Part shown: positions 1 through 8,719 of the stretch, piece by piece
Layout: every line of letters starts with the position of its first letter
How positions within the stretch are numbered: position 1 is the stretch's first letter
Assembly: GCA_017533605.1 (NCBI GenBank)
Contig: JAFWKF010000001.1
Coordinates: forward strand, 62,001 to 126,000
Source: Candidatus Saccharimonadota bacterium
GTDB taxonomy: Bacteria; Patescibacteriota; Saccharimonadia; Saccharimonadales; Saccharimonadaceae
Direction: 5' to 3'
Length of the DNA stretch: 64,000 bases
Translations under genes and position numbers: made by a program
Notes under the pieces: generated by a model
Seen by the model: the letters and a program-made list of their open reading frames with translations, nothing else
What the model was told of the DNA's origin: nothing
Database searches by the model: none

Positions 1-1996
1 AATCTCCAGCTAGTGTAGTAAATTTCTGCTCGCTGCCGTCCGCTATGGCGCTACCAAATAAATTATTAACTGAATTATTGGTCAAATCTGCTACCGTTCC
101 GACGGCGGAGACGAGTCCGGTTTTACTATTGGCAGCCGAACGACTAATCATAGACATGGCAAAATCGTGCACTATGCTACCCATAAAAGTATTTGGTGAA
201 GAAATATCAAATGGGCTGAGTGTTGCACGGTCGGCAGCAGCTTTACGTGCTAAAACAATATCAACTTCATGTTGATACTTAGCAATAGTTTCGGCATCAG
301 ATGGCATAGCGCCTAGGGTTCTAGCATTTATTGTATTAGACAAGTAAGAGCCGCCTTCTACAATTCGGTTGCCACCTACTACACTGGAAAAGGTATTTTC
401 ACCTAATCCGGTCGCAGACATAGCAACACTGCTGGTAGCTCTACTCATAGTTGACTGATCGGCTGTAGCCCCGCCAAAAAGTCTCATTACGATGCTGGAT
501 TTACCACCTTTATTGTTGTTGATGGTGGTACCTTTTATGGTCTCTTCGTTACCTTCGGCAGTTTCGGTGGCAATTAATACACGGTCTCTAGAAAAATTAT
601 TTGCTTCTTGGCGCGAGTAAGTTTCTTTTGACACTGCGGCTACAAAATTAACTGTTTCTAAAACAGATTTCTTTTCAGTAACCTGTTGATTGGTGTTGAC
701 ATCTGTGTAGGTAGTAGTGCTTTCTTTTGACAAAACATTCATCAATTGGTTAACTGGACCGTCACCATCTATACGAGCACGCTGGATGGGTTCTTCTACA
801 GCCAGAAAAGCGCTGGCAGCCTGGCGTGGTTCATTGGAAGAAATAGCAGTATTCAAAAGTTGGGCAGCTTTGCGGGTTGCATCTTCGGCGGTGCTTCCTT
901 TAGTAGTGCTGACTACATTATTAATAACATCGCTTGCGTCGCTACCGATTGAAAGAGTGATATCGCCACGGCAATCACCTTTTGATTCATCATTTTCATT
1001 AGTTTGGTCTTCGCAACTAGACATGCTTGATGAACCATCGTTATTTAATATATCTTGCAATGTTTCGACAAAACTCGCCTCATCGGTCTGATAATTACCG
1101 GTGGACTCCCAGCTATTAAATGCTCCACGCGAGAGACCCAGCTCTTGATAAACTTGATCGACCTCATCACTATAATAAAACCTGGCTGATATATTTAAAG
1201 CTTCGGAGTAAGCTGCATAAAGTCTAGGGTCAGATTTAGCAGCTACAACAAATTCACTACCTGGAATAACTCGCCCTTCAAACAAGACTGCAAGTTCCCC
1301 ATCAGAGCTACTTTTATAATAGTCGAGGTTAGTGGCAGCGACTTCAAATGGCTGATCAATATCTGCTACATATGTATTAGTTTTAATAAAATCACCACTG
1401 GCCGTGACCTGACCTACGATAATACCGGCATCTGCCAAATCACTTGAAAAACCACTAGGCATTCTGCCTTCAGATAAATCTTCCTCGACAATATTTAAAC
1501 CTTGCTCTTCAATGATAGCGGTAGTATCAGAAAAACCTAAAGAATCTTGCAAATTATAATCAATTGAACCAACCATTAATAACGGCGTAGCAACTGCTAC
1601 AACCGCAATTACTACTATAAGAATTACAATAATAAACAGCGGTGCGGTTTTGGCAAAATTTGATGCTTTGGGTTGGCTAGACGATTTACTGTCTTTTTTC
1701 CCGTTGCCAGAAAATAAACCTTTGCCAGGAGTTGCGGCACTAGCTGGATTGGCTGGATTGGCTGAACTGGCTGGATTGGCTGAACCATTTTTCTTATTAC
1801 CAATTCCTGCACCGCCAGATTTATTAGCTGGTTCGCCACCACCAGATGCAGCATCTTCGGACTCACCAGGTTTATTCTTAGAAGCGGCTTTTTCGGCAGC
1901 AAGCAAAGAACCGGCTGCGGCTACATTTGCTACAGCATTACTAATCTTGCCAGAAATAGACTCTTCTGGTGTAGTTTCTTCGGGCCTATCGTCCAT
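1..1996 (-). CDS. Large single-pass membrane protein, partial, function unknown
   Basis: An uninterrupted minus-strand frame runs from an ATG at 1996 off the left edge, giving about 665 codons with no stop. The first 115 residues are rich in Ala, Asn, Ser, Pro and Lys, with a short ANPA-type repeat. One strongly hydrophobic segment follows at about residues 118-143, and then a long, mostly hydrophilic region with a few Cys (around the CEDQ and DCRG stretches). This suggests a cytoplasmic tail, one membrane anchor and a large external part. A TGTTATAAT box lies nine bases before the ATG and no ribosome site is visible. I do not recognise the family. A type IV secretion or surface-assembly part is possible, but nothing here proves it. 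Confidence 0.7.
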   Translation of the reverse strand, partial: MDDRPEETTPEESISGKISNAVANVAAAGSLLAAEKAASKNKPGESEDAASGGGEPANKSGGAGIGNKKNGSANPASSANPANPASAATPGKGLFSGNGKKDSKSSSQPKASNFAKTAPLFIIVILIVVIAVVAVATPLLMVGSIDYNLQDSLGFSDTTAIIEEQGLNIVEEDLSEGRMPSGFSSDLADAGIIVGQVTASGDFIKTNTYVADIDQPFEVAATNLDYYKSSSDGELAVLFEGRVIPGSEFVVAAKSDPRLYAAYSEALNISARFYYSDEVDQVYQELGLSRGAFNSWESTGNYQTDEASFVETLQDILNNDGSSSMSSCEDQTNENDESKGDCRGDITLSIGSDASDVINNVVSTTKGSTAEDATRKAAQLLNTAISSNEPRQAASAFLAVEEPIQRARIDGDGPVNQLMNVLSKESTTTYTDVNTNQQVTEKKSVLETVNFVAAVSKETYSRQEANNFSRDRVLIATETAEGNEETIKGTTINNNKGGKSSIVMRLFGGATADQSTMSRATSSVAMSATGLGENTFSSVVGGNRIVEGGSYLSNTINARTLGAMPSDAETIAKYQHEVDIVLARKAAADRATLSPFDISSPNTFMGSIVHDFAMSMISRSAANSKTGLVSAVGTVADLTNNSVNNLFGSAIADGSEQKFTTLAGD

Positions 1997-2029
1997 ATAA
2001 TATGTATTATAACACTTATGTTTTTAATT

Positions 2030-2263
2030 CTAAAGCAGAATAATTGAAATTAGTGAGATAATAGCCAAAATAATTAAAACAATCCAAACCCAACCGTATT
2101 TGCTGGTTTTTTGAAAGTCTTGAATATATTCAGAATCATCAATTAAGTCTGGCGTGTCGCCATCAATTACGCCGACGCCTTCGGTCATTTTAGTTCTTAA
2201 GTCCGCGCTAATTCGGCGAGACAATTCATCTTTTTGAGTTTCTTTGTTTACTATAATACCCAT
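2030..2263 (-). CDS. Small tail-anchored membrane protein
   Basis: This is a 77-residue protein with a charged, cytosolic-looking N-terminal part (about residues 1-53) and a C-terminal hydrophobic helix that starts at YGWVWIVLIIL and runs to the end. That is a tail-anchored layout. It has its own promoter (TATAAT at 2294-2299) and an AGGAAAAAG ribosome site just before the ATG. It is divergent from the aquaporin-like gene and convergent with nothing; the partial protein at 1-1996 lies downstream on the same strand 33 bases away and has its own -10 box. Family and function are not recognised. Confidence 0.65.
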   Translation of the reverse strand: MGIIVNKETQKDELSRRISADLRTKMTEGVGVIDGDTPDLIDDSEYIQDFQKTSKYGWVWIVLIILAIISLISIILL

Positions 2264-2293
2264 CTTTTTCCTAAATAAATTATTATTGTTCTC

Positions 2294-2317
2294 ATTATAC
2301 CATAGATGTGCTATAAT
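2294..2317. promoter_or_regulatory. Back-to-back divergent promoters
   Basis: A minus-strand TATAAT (2294-2299) serves the tail-anchored protein. A plus-strand TGCTATAAT (hexamer 2312-2317) serves the aquaporin-like gene. The two -10 boxes are only 12 bases apart, so polymerases on the two promoters probably compete. Confidence 0.6.
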
Positions 2318-2347
2318 AATAAACGATAATATTTAAGGAGGCTTAAA

Positions 2348-3280
2348 ATGGCGACCAAAAAGTCGAAATCGTCGAAGAAGTCCGCGAAGACCCCTACGAC
2401 AAAACCTAAGACCGCCAAAAAAACGGTCAAAACCAAAACGGTGGAGAAGGTGGAAAAAACAGCAAAACCAGTAGCAGTAGCAGCGAAGCCATCCGCAAAG
2501 AAATCATGTCTTTCAGGATTTTTCGCTAAAAAGTATGAAGAAAAAGAAAGTATCCTCACTGTATTTAAGTGCCATAAGTTTTATGGTGCCTTAATCGGTG
2601 AGCTACTTGGCACCATGGTATTAGCACTTGTATTATTCTCACTTTCTTTGATGGGAATTGCAAACATTGCTACTTATGCCATCGCCGTAATTGCAATCTT
2701 AATTGCGATTTACGGATTCTCTGGTGCTTGCCTAAACCCACTCGTAGTAGTTGGGATGATGGCATCACGCAGGATGTCAGTAATTCGTGGTATTATGTAC
2801 ATCATTGCAGAAGTAATCGGTGCATGGTTTGCCTGGTTAATCTTTAATGGTTTCCACCTAGCCGGTGGCGAAACCGCCTATGATGCGCCTGCAATGGCTA
2901 CTTTAGCCGAAGGTGGTTTCTGGGTAGTAGCGATGGTTGAAATCGTAGGTGCAATTATTATTGCATTCTTCTTCAACCGCGCACTTAGATACAAACGTAG
3001 TGTATTTACCTTTGCTGCAACTGCAGCTGGTGGTATGGTACTAGCAATACTTATTGGCTATGTAGTATCCGCTGCATTCCTAGGCTTAAATAACAACTTT
3101 ATCTTTAACCCTGCTGCAGCATTGATGCTCAAAATCTTCCCAGAAGCCGGCGAAAGCTTCGGCGAAGTATTTGGCGGCGTCTGCCAAGCATTGTCACTTT
3201 ATGTGATTTTGCCAATGCTAGGTGGCGTAGTTGGATTTTACCTATCCGACTTCACTTCTAAATTAGCTGGTGAAGAATAA
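2348..3280 (+). CDS. Aquaporin/glycerol-facilitator-like (MIP family) channel
   Basis: The protein has 310 residues. The first 60 are very rich in Lys, Ala and Thr; six hydrophobic segments follow between about residues 80 and 305. The two MIP half-loops are recognisable: GFSGACLNPL at about 123-132, where the usual NPA reads NPL (N130), and FNPAAAL at about 253-259, with an intact NPA (N254). The Arg that normally follows the second NPA is missing. This points to a channel for water or small neutral solutes with an altered selectivity filter. The start is fixed by an AGGAGG site before the ATG and a TATAAT at 2312-2317. The basic N-terminal tail is unusual for the family. Confidence 0.75.
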   Translation: MATKKSKSSKKSAKTPTTKPKTAKKTVKTKTVEKVEKTAKPVAVAAKPSAKKSCLSGFFAKKYEEKESILTVFKCHKFYGALIGELLGTMVLALVLFSLSLMGIANIATYAIAVIAILIAIYGFSGACLNPLVVVGMMASRRMSVIRGIMYIIAEVIGAWFAWLIFNGFHLAGGETAYDAPAMATLAEGGFWVVAMVEIVGAIIIAFFFNRALRYKRSVFTFAATAAGGMVLAILIGYVVSAAFLGLNNNFIFNPAAALMLKIFPEAGESFGEVFGGVCQALSLYVILPMLGGVVGFYLSDFTSKLAGEE

Positions 3281-3290
3281 GAGACAAATA

Positions 3291-3318
3291 AAAAATAACC
3301 CCGCGAGGGGTTATTTTT
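3291..3318. terminator. Bidirectional intrinsic terminator
   Basis: A hairpin with stem AATAACCCC, loop GCGA and stem GGGGTTATT has A-runs on the left and T-runs on the right. It lies between the convergent ends of the aquaporin-like gene and metG and can serve both. The T-run overlaps the metG stop codon. Confidence 0.85.
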
Positions 3319-4732
3319 ATTGCTTTGGGAATAGTGGCGTAGTTGGTGGAGTAGGAGTCTTGGCAAAGATTTCATAAATCTTGTCTGTAGTGTCGGGTAG
3401 AAATGGGCTGAGCTCGTAGCTTGCTTCTAATAAGTCTTTTATTAAGTTTTGTAGGCAAGTTTCTAATTGTTCTTGATCGCCGTTTTTAGCTAGGACCCAT
3501 GGCTTTTCGTCGTCGATACGTTTGTTGAGATTTTGAATCTTTTCCCAAACGTAGTCAAAGGCTTTAGAAAACTCGTAATTGTTCATGAGGGTTTGATACT
3601 CTGAGCTAAACTTAAAGTCAATCTGCTTTTCTACTTTAATGCCGTTTTTGTTAGCAATTGTAGCTAATCTTTGCACTAAATTGCCTAGGTCGTTAGCAAG
3701 TTCGTTGTTGTAAGCATCATTAAATTTGTCCCAAGTGAAATCAGAGTCTGAAAATGTGTCGATGTGCCTTAAGAAGTAATAACGGAAAGCGTCTAGACCG
3801 TATTTATCAATAATTTCGGTTGGATCTAGGACGTTGCCAACAGACTTACTCATTTTTTGGCCGTTAGCTAAAATCATGCCATGTGAAACGATAGTTTTAG
3901 GCAGTGGTAGACCTAGCCCGAGTAACATAGCTGGCCAAATAATCGCGTGAAATCTCAAAATATCTTTGCCCACGAACTGGGCTACGGCTGGCCACCATTC
4001 AGAAATTTCTTGATCCGGATAACCTAGTACCGTGATGTAGTTAGACAATGCATCAATCCAAACATACATAACCTGAGAATCGTCGTCTGGCACTGGTACG
4101 CCCCAAGTAAGCTGAGATTTAGGCCGAGAAATAGAAACGTCGGGTGAGTCTTCTAATAGTTTTAAGACTTCTTTTTTGCGAAAATCTGGCAAGATTAATA
4201 ATTCGTCTGATTCAATGGTTTTTTTAATTTGGTCTTTGAAATCAGAAATTCTAAAATAGTAGTTCTCTTCTTTAAGCTTTTCGTAGGGTTTTTGATGGTC
4301 TTTACAAACACCTTGGTTTTCTTCGTATTCTTTTTCGGTAATAAATCTTTCGCAGCCGGTACAATACCAACCTTCATATTTAGCAGGATAAATGTGGTCT
4401 TTAAGCTTTAACCAGATTTCTTGGCAACGTTTTTGATGTTCTTCGTCAGTGGTGCGGATAAAATCCGTATAAGTGGTACCTAGTTTTTCAATAAACTCTT
4501 TAAACTTATTGGTATTATTAGTGACAAAATCTTCAACTGGGAAATTTAGTTGTTTGGCTTTTTGATAAATCTTGTTGCCGTGCTCGTCAGTGCCAACTTG
4601 AAATCTGACTTCATCGCCATTTAGGCGTAAATAGCGAGCACAAACATCGGCCAAGCAATAATCCATTGCGTGTCCAATATGAGGCGTACCATTTACGTAA
4701 GGAATCGCCGTAGTAATATATTTATTTGCCAT
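3317..4732 (-). CDS. metG: Methionyl-tRNA synthetase
   Basis: A 471-residue class I aminoacyl-tRNA synthetase that charges tRNA-Met for initiation and elongation. The N-terminal AIPYVNGTPHIGHA block carries the HIGH motif (about residues 9-22). KMSKS is present in GQKMSKSVGN (about residue 293). A CTGC knuckle in the connective insert is followed by another Cys/His stretch. The enzyme ends after the helical anticodon-binding domain, without the C-terminal EMAP-like tRNA-binding domain seen in longer MetRS. The ATG lies six bases after a TAAAAT -10 box inside the 3' end of the upstream gene, so the mRNA should be leaderless. Its 3' end shares the bidirectional terminator. Confidence 0.95.
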   Translation of the reverse strand: MANKYITTAIPYVNGTPHIGHAMDYCLADVCARYLRLNGDEVRFQVGTDEHGNKIYQKAKQLNFPVEDFVTNNTNKFKEFIEKLGTTYTDFIRTTDEEHQKRCQEIWLKLKDHIYPAKYEGWYCTGCERFITEKEYEENQGVCKDHQKPYEKLKEENYYFRISDFKDQIKKTIESDELLILPDFRKKEVLKLLEDSPDVSISRPKSQLTWGVPVPDDDSQVMYVWIDALSNYITVLGYPDQEISEWWPAVAQFVGKDILRFHAIIWPAMLLGLGLPLPKTIVSHGMILANGQKMSKSVGNVLDPTEIIDKYGLDAFRYYFLRHIDTFSDSDFTWDKFNDAYNNELANDLGNLVQRLATIANKNGIKVEKQIDFKFSSEYQTLMNNYEFSKAFDYVWEKIQNLNKRIDDEKPWVLAKNGDQEQLETCLQNLIKDLLEASYELSPFLPDTTDKIYEIFAKTPTPPTTPLFPKQ

Positions 4733-4738
4733 GCAAAT

Positions 4739-4767
4739 ATTTTACAATACTTCGCAGCTATTTTCAA
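4739..4767 (-). promoter_or_regulatory. metG promoter, leaderless type
   Basis: On the minus strand, TTGAAA (4762-4767), a 17-base spacer and TAAAAT (4739-4744) are followed after six bases by the metG ATG. The box lies partly inside the last codons of the preceding gene, so metG is uncoupled from it. Confidence 0.7.
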
Positions 4768-5818
4768 CTGAGGTGACGTCAGAGCTATTGACGGTGGTGT
4801 CGGTAGTGAAATTGTTGATGTTGGTCTCAAAGTTTTCTTTAACGGCGTCAATAGTTAATGTCTCGTCATCTTCAAGACCAGCGAGAGCGCGATATTCACT
4901 AACTGTCATGGTTTCGGATTCGGTTTCTTCGGTTTCATCAGTGTAGGTGATTGTTTTGTTAGTGGCTACGCTAGTGAGTTTGCCACCAGCAAAGGTGTAA
5001 CTGTAGGTGGTTTTGGCGGAGGCGATACCTTCACCGTAGGTGATACCATCCTCGGCATATACAACGCTATTAACACACACTAAGTCAGCAGCGGTAGTGG
5101 TTTCCTCTTCTTCTTCCTCCTCGTCCTCTTCTTCGTCTTCATCTACTATAGTAGTTGGAGTATTTGGAGTGGTGCCGCCACTAGGACTAGAGCTACCGCC
5201 AGTACCGATAAATTGCATAATTAATACTGCGGCTAAGGCGATTACGACCATAGCAGCAACTATAACTAAGGCAATCAAAGTGGTCTTGCTGGTTTTAGGC
5301 TTAGCTGGAGCGCTAGAAGCCATACCATCTGGTTGAGTAGCAGGATCCGTAAATGAAACGTTGGGGGTTTGCGCGTCAGGAGCGGCCGCGAATGGGTTAT
5401 CGGCTGGGTTTGGTTCTGGTATGCTAGTTGGACCAGAAACCGCGGAGCCGATGGAACCTGGAACTGGCTCAGCTGCTTTCATGGGGGCTTTTAATTCTTC
5501 TTCAATTGGATCCGGGGCCGGAGCAGGCTCTGGCATCATGATGGGGTCAGTAGCAGCTACACCACCAGTTGGTTGGAAAACTGGATTAACTGGAGCAGAT
5601 GGAGTTGGAGGAACTGGGTTAACTGGCGCTGCGGCAACTGGTGTAGGCGCAACTGGAGTAGGCGCAACTGGTTCAGGAACTGGGGCTACTGGAGCCTCAG
5701 GAGCTACTGGCGCCGCTGGAGCTGGAGCGCTGATTGATGGCTCAGGAGTAGGGGTCGGCGTAGGATTTGGTGTTGGTGTAGGTGTTGGTGTTGGATTTGG
5801 TCTAATCATTGGATCCAT
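4742..5818 (-). CDS. Proline-rich single-pass membrane protein with acidic external domain
   Basis: A 358-residue protein. Residues 1-80 are dominated by Pro-Thr and Pro-Ala repeats, and up to about 175 the chain is Pro/Ala rich. A membrane helix spans about 181-204. A run of Asp and Glu follows (about 225-242), and then a compact external domain of about 110 residues containing two Cys, which may form a disulfide. The layout is cytosolic Pro-rich tail, anchor, external domain. The gene has a TGTTATAAT promoter about 50 bases upstream and a GAGG ribosome site, so it is of the leadered class. A similar layout appears at 58240-58977. The family is not recognised. Confidence 0.7.
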   Translation of the reverse strand: MDPMIRPNPTPTPTPTPNPTPTPTPEPSISAPAPAAPVAPEAPVAPVPEPVAPTPVAPTPVAAAPVNPVPPTPSAPVNPVFQPTGGVAATDPIMMPEPAPAPDPIEEELKAPMKAAEPVPGSIGSAVSGPTSIPEPNPADNPFAAAPDAQTPNVSFTDPATQPDGMASSAPAKPKTSKTTLIALVIVAAMVVIALAAVLIMQFIGTGGSSSPSGGTTPNTPTTIVDEDEEEDEEEEEEETTTAADLVCVNSVVYAEDGITYGEGIASAKTTYSYTFAGGKLTSVATNKTITYTDETEETESETMTVSEYRALAGLEDDETLTIDAVKENFETNINNFTTDTTVNSSDVTSVENSCEVL

Positions 5819-5895
5819 TATTTTTTCCTCAATTAAATAATAATTAAAATGCTACTGCTTATCATTATAACACATTTTTTGAAAAACAATTATAA

Positions 5896-7779
5896 TTAAC
5901 GGCCAGAAAAACCGCCACCGCCACCGCCACCGCCGGAGAATCCGCCACCGCCACCGCCGGAGAATCCAGAAGACGAACCGCCACCGGAACTGGACATAGT
6001 AGTAGAGCTAGTGGCATAGGTAGCAGCACTACGAAGGCCTCTAGTAATCTCAGAAATAGCTAGGCCGTTCATGAGATAATCTGGTTCGGCAACTTCTTCT
6101 AGCTCGCAATATTCTTTCATTTCTTTCATCCAGCTTTCTTCTAAGCCAAAGATTGCGGCATAAGGCAAGAGTTTTTCGTATAATTTAACAATACCTTTGG
6201 CAGATGTATCTGCGCCTTTAACGCTTTGAAGCATTTTTAGCCTGTCGGCTTCGGCCATTTCAATATAGAGTTTTAGCCCGTCCATGTAGCGAACTGCTTC
6301 TAGACCCTTTTTAGTATGGCTATTATATTTCTCAGCGCGATCATTTAAGAATGTGCAAACCACAATTGTCGCGATTATTAAAATCAACATTGTCCGATAA
6401 AAATATCTGTAAAACACAAATTCGGTGCCATAAGCTTCGTCTAGTTTCAGAAAATCAGACAATATACCCATGAGGAAGAGGCCAAACATTATTACGATTG
6501 GAGCCGTGATAATAGTCATTGCGATGATGTTTGAAAGACCGCGTTTTCCGCTACCGCCAAAACTATATGACTTTTCAACTAGTCCGTGGTTTTTTAAATC
6601 GCCAACTATTTTGGTTTCTATGGCTCTTTTGGTGCTGATTAGGCTGCTAGTGGCGGCGTGGCGTTTGATTACTATTTCATCGCCAATTTCGGCAGCAGTG
6701 CCACCATTTAGAATTTTTAATAAATCAGCATACTCACCATTAACACTTTTTACTACATTAATAACCCATTTTTTCTTGTCGTTCTTTTTGAGTTCAATTT
6801 GATGGTTAACAATCATCTCAAGCAGCATTGCAACTTTGTAATCTTTTTTCTTACCAAGATAAATTTCGGACATTTCGGCAAGACTGTATTCTTTGTGGGG
6901 TTGATATTCTGGTTTCACAAAATAGCCTTTGTAATAGTTGGCTTTCTCGCGTGATTTGAGGTATTTGATGAAAAATCGGACGATAAAGAATAGGCTGACT
7001 AAGCCAGCGGCAATGGCTAAATAAACATAGGTGTAGTTTTTAACGGGTTCTGGAATAGTGAAGCTGCCGGCTAGAAGTTCTACATCGTAAGTAAGGTTTT
7101 CGTAGGCGGTAAGGTTTTCGGCTTTAAACTCTACGCCGTCATCGGTAGCAGTGATAGTGCATCGGTCTTGACCGCTAATGCCGTATTTACCTACGTAGCA
7201 CCATTTTTTGCCAGTATAGACTGATGGGTCTGCAAAATGCAGGCGAGCAGTGACGGAATCAAATCGCTGCGTGGCGCCGTTGCCGTTGGTGTCCCAATAG
7301 AGTTCTTGATACGTTTTATTACCTTCGGTGAATTCGGTAACTACCCTCTCGTATTCGTATTCAAAGGTGTAGGTTTGTTTGCCGAGTACATAATCATCGG
7401 TACCAGTGCAAACATTGTAGTAATTACCTTCTTTTTCTATGCTATAAATTGGTTCGGGCTCGCCGTTGCGGGTGAGTTTGATATTATCGCGAGTGAGGCT
7501 AGGTAAGGTGAGATTTTTGCCATCTTGGTTGGTAAAAGGAATTTGTCGGCAAATGCCCTTGTTTTGGTTAAAATCCGGGAATACTGCGGTGACGCTCTCT
7601 ACCACTTTTAAGTGCGAAACACCTTCTTCGTCTTTAGAAAGATAATAATCACCAGTAAAATCGCTAAAATAAAAATCATTGACACCGGCAGATACTGGTT
7701 TTTGGCACCAAAAACCAGCCAGCACTAGACAAAACATAAGAATTATGATATAATTAAGGGATAGGACCTTTCTTCTCAT
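5896..7779 (-). CDS. DUF2207-type membrane protein
   Basis: The 627-residue protein starts with a hydrophobic signal or anchor (about residues 8-30). A beta-rich external region of about 210 residues follows, then a membrane helix (about 248-270), a cytosolic region with IYLGKKKDYKVAMLLEMI, and two more hydrophobic segments around 420-475. The tail consists of Ser/Gly repeats ending in GGGGGGFSGR. This order, and the glycine-rich tail, match the DUF2207 family, whose function is unknown. The ATG overlaps the ldh stop by four bases, but a TAAAAT box (7786-7791) with CTGAAA 17 bases upstream gives it its own leaderless start. Confidence 0.75.
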   Translation of the reverse strand: MRRKVLSLNYIIILMFCLVLAGFWCQKPVSAGVNDFYFSDFTGDYYLSKDEEGVSHLKVVESVTAVFPDFNQNKGICRQIPFTNQDGKNLTLPSLTRDNIKLTRNGEPEPIYSIEKEGNYYNVCTGTDDYVLGKQTYTFEYEYERVVTEFTEGNKTYQELYWDTNGNGATQRFDSVTARLHFADPSVYTGKKWCYVGKYGISGQDRCTITATDDGVEFKAENLTAYENLTYDVELLAGSFTIPEPVKNYTYVYLAIAAGLVSLFFIVRFFIKYLKSREKANYYKGYFVKPEYQPHKEYSLAEMSEIYLGKKKDYKVAMLLEMIVNHQIELKKNDKKKWVINVVKSVNGEYADLLKILNGGTAAEIGDEIVIKRHAATSSLISTKRAIETKIVGDLKNHGLVEKSYSFGGSGKRGLSNIIAMTIITAPIVIMFGLFLMGILSDFLKLDEAYGTEFVFYRYFYRTMLILIIATIVVCTFLNDRAEKYNSHTKKGLEAVRYMDGLKLYIEMAEADRLKMLQSVKGADTSAKGIVKLYEKLLPYAAIFGLEESWMKEMKEYCELEEVAEPDYLMNGLAISEITRGLRSAATYATSSTTMSSSGGGSSSGFSGGGGGGFSGGGGGGGGFSGR

Positions 7780-8696
7780 ACCTTTATTTTAACAGATTTT
7801 ATCGCTTTTTTCAGGGTATTTACTGATTTTTGAAGGGCAATTCCCTCTTTTTCGGAAATATTTAGATCTAAGCGGCGGATGATGCCGGCCCGGCCGACAA
7901 CGGATGGGAAGCCAAAACAAGTATTGCTAAACTCATCGTAAGATGAAACTGATAAAACTCGCATTTCGTCGTTTAGAATACAATTTAAAATTTGCACTAC
8001 ACAAGTAGCGATGCCATAATAAGTGGCGCCCTTTTTTTCTATGATGTCGTAGGCTTCGTTTTTGACGAAATCTGAGATATCTTTGCGTACGCTAGTTGGT
8101 AATAATTCTGTGATTTTTTGACCACCCATATCGGCGAGTGACCACAGAGTAAATTCGCTATCGCCGTGTTCGCCAACTTGATAGGCGTGCACGGATTTAG
8201 GATTTACATTGAGATAGCCAGCGATGCGTGAACGAAGTCTGGCGGAATCTAGAACGGTACCTGAACCGATAACTTTTTCGGCTGGGAGGCCAGAAAACTT
8301 CATGGTGAAATAAGTAAGCACATCCATTGGGTTAGTGACAACTAAAAAGATACCATTAAAACCACTGTCCATAATCTGTTCAACCATGCCTTTTAAGATA
8401 TTAACGTTCTTCTTTAGAAGTTGCATTCTATCTTCGCCGGGTTTTTGGGCAGCGCCAGCGGTGATTACTACTACATCGCAATCTTTAGCATCTTTATAAG
8501 TGCCACTGGTGATTTTAACGTAGCTTGGCGATACGGCAAGAGCGTCACGAAGATCCATAGCTTCGCCCTCAGCATCTTTGGCGATGATGTCAGTTAAAAC
8601 AATTTCATTAATGGTAGTGCGTTGATTGATGATTGCATAAGCAATACTAGCCCCCACGTTGCCCGTGCCCACAATCATAATCTTATTATTATCCAT
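7776..8696 (-). CDS. ldh: L-lactate dehydrogenase
   Basis: This 306-residue enzyme interconverts pyruvate and L-lactate with NADH, the usual way for a fermentative symbiont to regenerate NAD. The Rossmann motif GTGNVGASIAYAI is at the N-terminus. The active-site loop reads AAQKPGEDR; the Gln there favours lactate over malate dehydrogenase, which has Arg. The substrate-binding TVLDSARLR block and the catalytic His in VGEHGDSEF are intact. The ATG is six bases after TGTTATAAT (8703-8708), so it is leaderless. It overlaps the next gene by four bases, so both may share a transcript. Confidence 0.93.
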   Translation of the reverse strand: MDNNKIMIVGTGNVGASIAYAIINQRTTINEIVLTDIIAKDAEGEAMDLRDALAVSPSYVKITSGTYKDAKDCDVVVITAGAAQKPGEDRMQLLKKNVNILKGMVEQIMDSGFNGIFLVVTNPMDVLTYFTMKFSGLPAEKVIGSGTVLDSARLRSRIAGYLNVNPKSVHAYQVGEHGDSEFTLWSLADMGGQKITELLPTSVRKDISDFVKNEAYDIIEKKGATYYGIATCVVQILNCILNDEMRVLSVSSYDEFSNTCFGFPSVVGRAGIIRRLDLNISEKEGIALQKSVNTLKKAIKSVKIKV

Positions 8697-8719
8697 AGTA
8701 AAATTATAACATAAGCGGA

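Noticed and set aside
5040-5840. Long plus-strand frames of Ser, Gly and Val repeats
   Set aside because: They mirror the Pro- and Glu-rich repeats of the minus-strand membrane protein, which has the promoter and ribosome site.
7776-7779. TGA as a sense codon (code 25, as in some Patescibacteria)
   Set aside because: TGA ends ldh and other genes exactly where the next gene starts, with normal lengths.
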